Of a stretch of DNA of 64,000 nt, positions 63,820 to 64,000 are shown one piece after another. A model generated the notes under the pieces. The model had not been told where the DNA came from. It worked only from the letters and a program-made list of their open reading frames with translations, and searched no databases. This DNA comes from Aradus depressus. Taxonomy: Eukaryota; Arthropoda; Insecta; Hemiptera; Aradidae. The position numbers and the translations under genes were made by a program. The DNA lies in contig OY759218.1 in assembly GCA_963662175.1 (NCBI GenBank), forward strand, positions 19,062,480 to 19,126,479. Reading direction: 5' to 3'. Positions within the stretch are counted from its first letter, which is position 1, and each line of letters starts with the position of its first letter.

Positions 63820-64000
63820 CGCACCGACAATAGATCACTTTAATCAACTAAGCTTTCCGCTCTCCCTCTGGAACCAATCGTCATTCTAAATTTCATTCGT
63901 TACATCCATAGTTATTAGGGTTTTTGATTTGAGGGATGATCCTCGGATCCACCCCTTTCTTTTCGCTGATTCGGCTAAAAATTGAAAAGTGTTGTCCTCA
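63820..64000 (+). repeat. Family A, runs off the window
   Basis: 'tcaactaagctttccgctct', 'ggaaccaatcgtcattctaa', 'acatccatagttattagggt' and 'gctaaaaattgaaaagtgttg' follow the family A 5' half in order. Confidence 0.8.

Overview
The window reads as intergenic, repeat-saturated DNA of an animal, most likely an arthropod and probably an insect. It is AT-rich and has no operons, no bacterial-type gene packing and no host gene that I can recognise. Nearly every segment I can name is a mobile element or its remains: RTE-like, Jockey-like and RNase H-bearing LINE 3' ends, tRNA-derived SINEs, a recent LTR retrotransposon, a Helitron, and mariner, pogo/Tigger, MULE, piggyBac, hAT and Harbinger-like DNA elements. 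The insect guess rests on this mixture (Helitron ending in CTAG, mariner DEKW motif, hammerhead-bearing Penelope-like remnants) and is an inference.

Layout. 1-10 kb: LINE and SINE pieces, a fold-back element carrying two hammerhead motifs (5194-5497), a clean Helitron (6469-7483) and a MULE-like element (9802-10557). 10-20 kb: two inverted copies of a repeat with hammerhead-like ends (11640-12260 and 18690-19560), a LINE insertion with a 13-bp target duplication (14414-14835) and a pogo-like element. 20-30 kb: a perfect 143-bp inverted repeat, a 116-bp tandem array, the fullest copy of the dominant dispersed repeat (24375-25013) and a second MULE fragment. 30-48 kb: LINE and SINE fragments, a piggyBac-type MITE nested in a SINE, a hAT-type MITE nested in a tandem repeat, a Tigger-type MITE, and a second hammerhead fold-back element (42776-43656). 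48.7-55.3 kb: a 65-bp minisatellite followed by a 5.65-kb LTR retrotransposon with almost identical LTRs and one short Gag-to-integrase fusion ORF. 55-64 kb: MITEs, LINE ends, a broken mariner transposase and a TIR element with a MADF-like exon.

One dispersed repeat, here called family A, dominates the window. It has about 25 partial copies in both orientations, with ends around TACTTCCCCAGC and a TATACTTCGTATA palindrome. Other elements have repeatedly inserted into it, so its copies act as built-in empty sites that fix the insertion boundaries. A second diverged repeat, family B, recurs at 1.05, 8.1, 16.3, 41.7, 43.2 and 62.4 kb.

The most interesting signal is a set of about nine compact hammerhead-ribozyme motifs of 30-47 nt. 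Almost all have a self-complementary stem III (ACGU, ACCGGU, AGUACU, ACUAGU, ACAUGU) and one extra base after the CUGANGA box. Compensatory base changes separate copies of one family. The design fits the small hammerhead variants linked to Penelope-like retroelements that cleave as dimers. Two copies sit in opposite orientation in the arms of fold-back elements with clear target-site duplications. All function is inferred from sequence read by eye.
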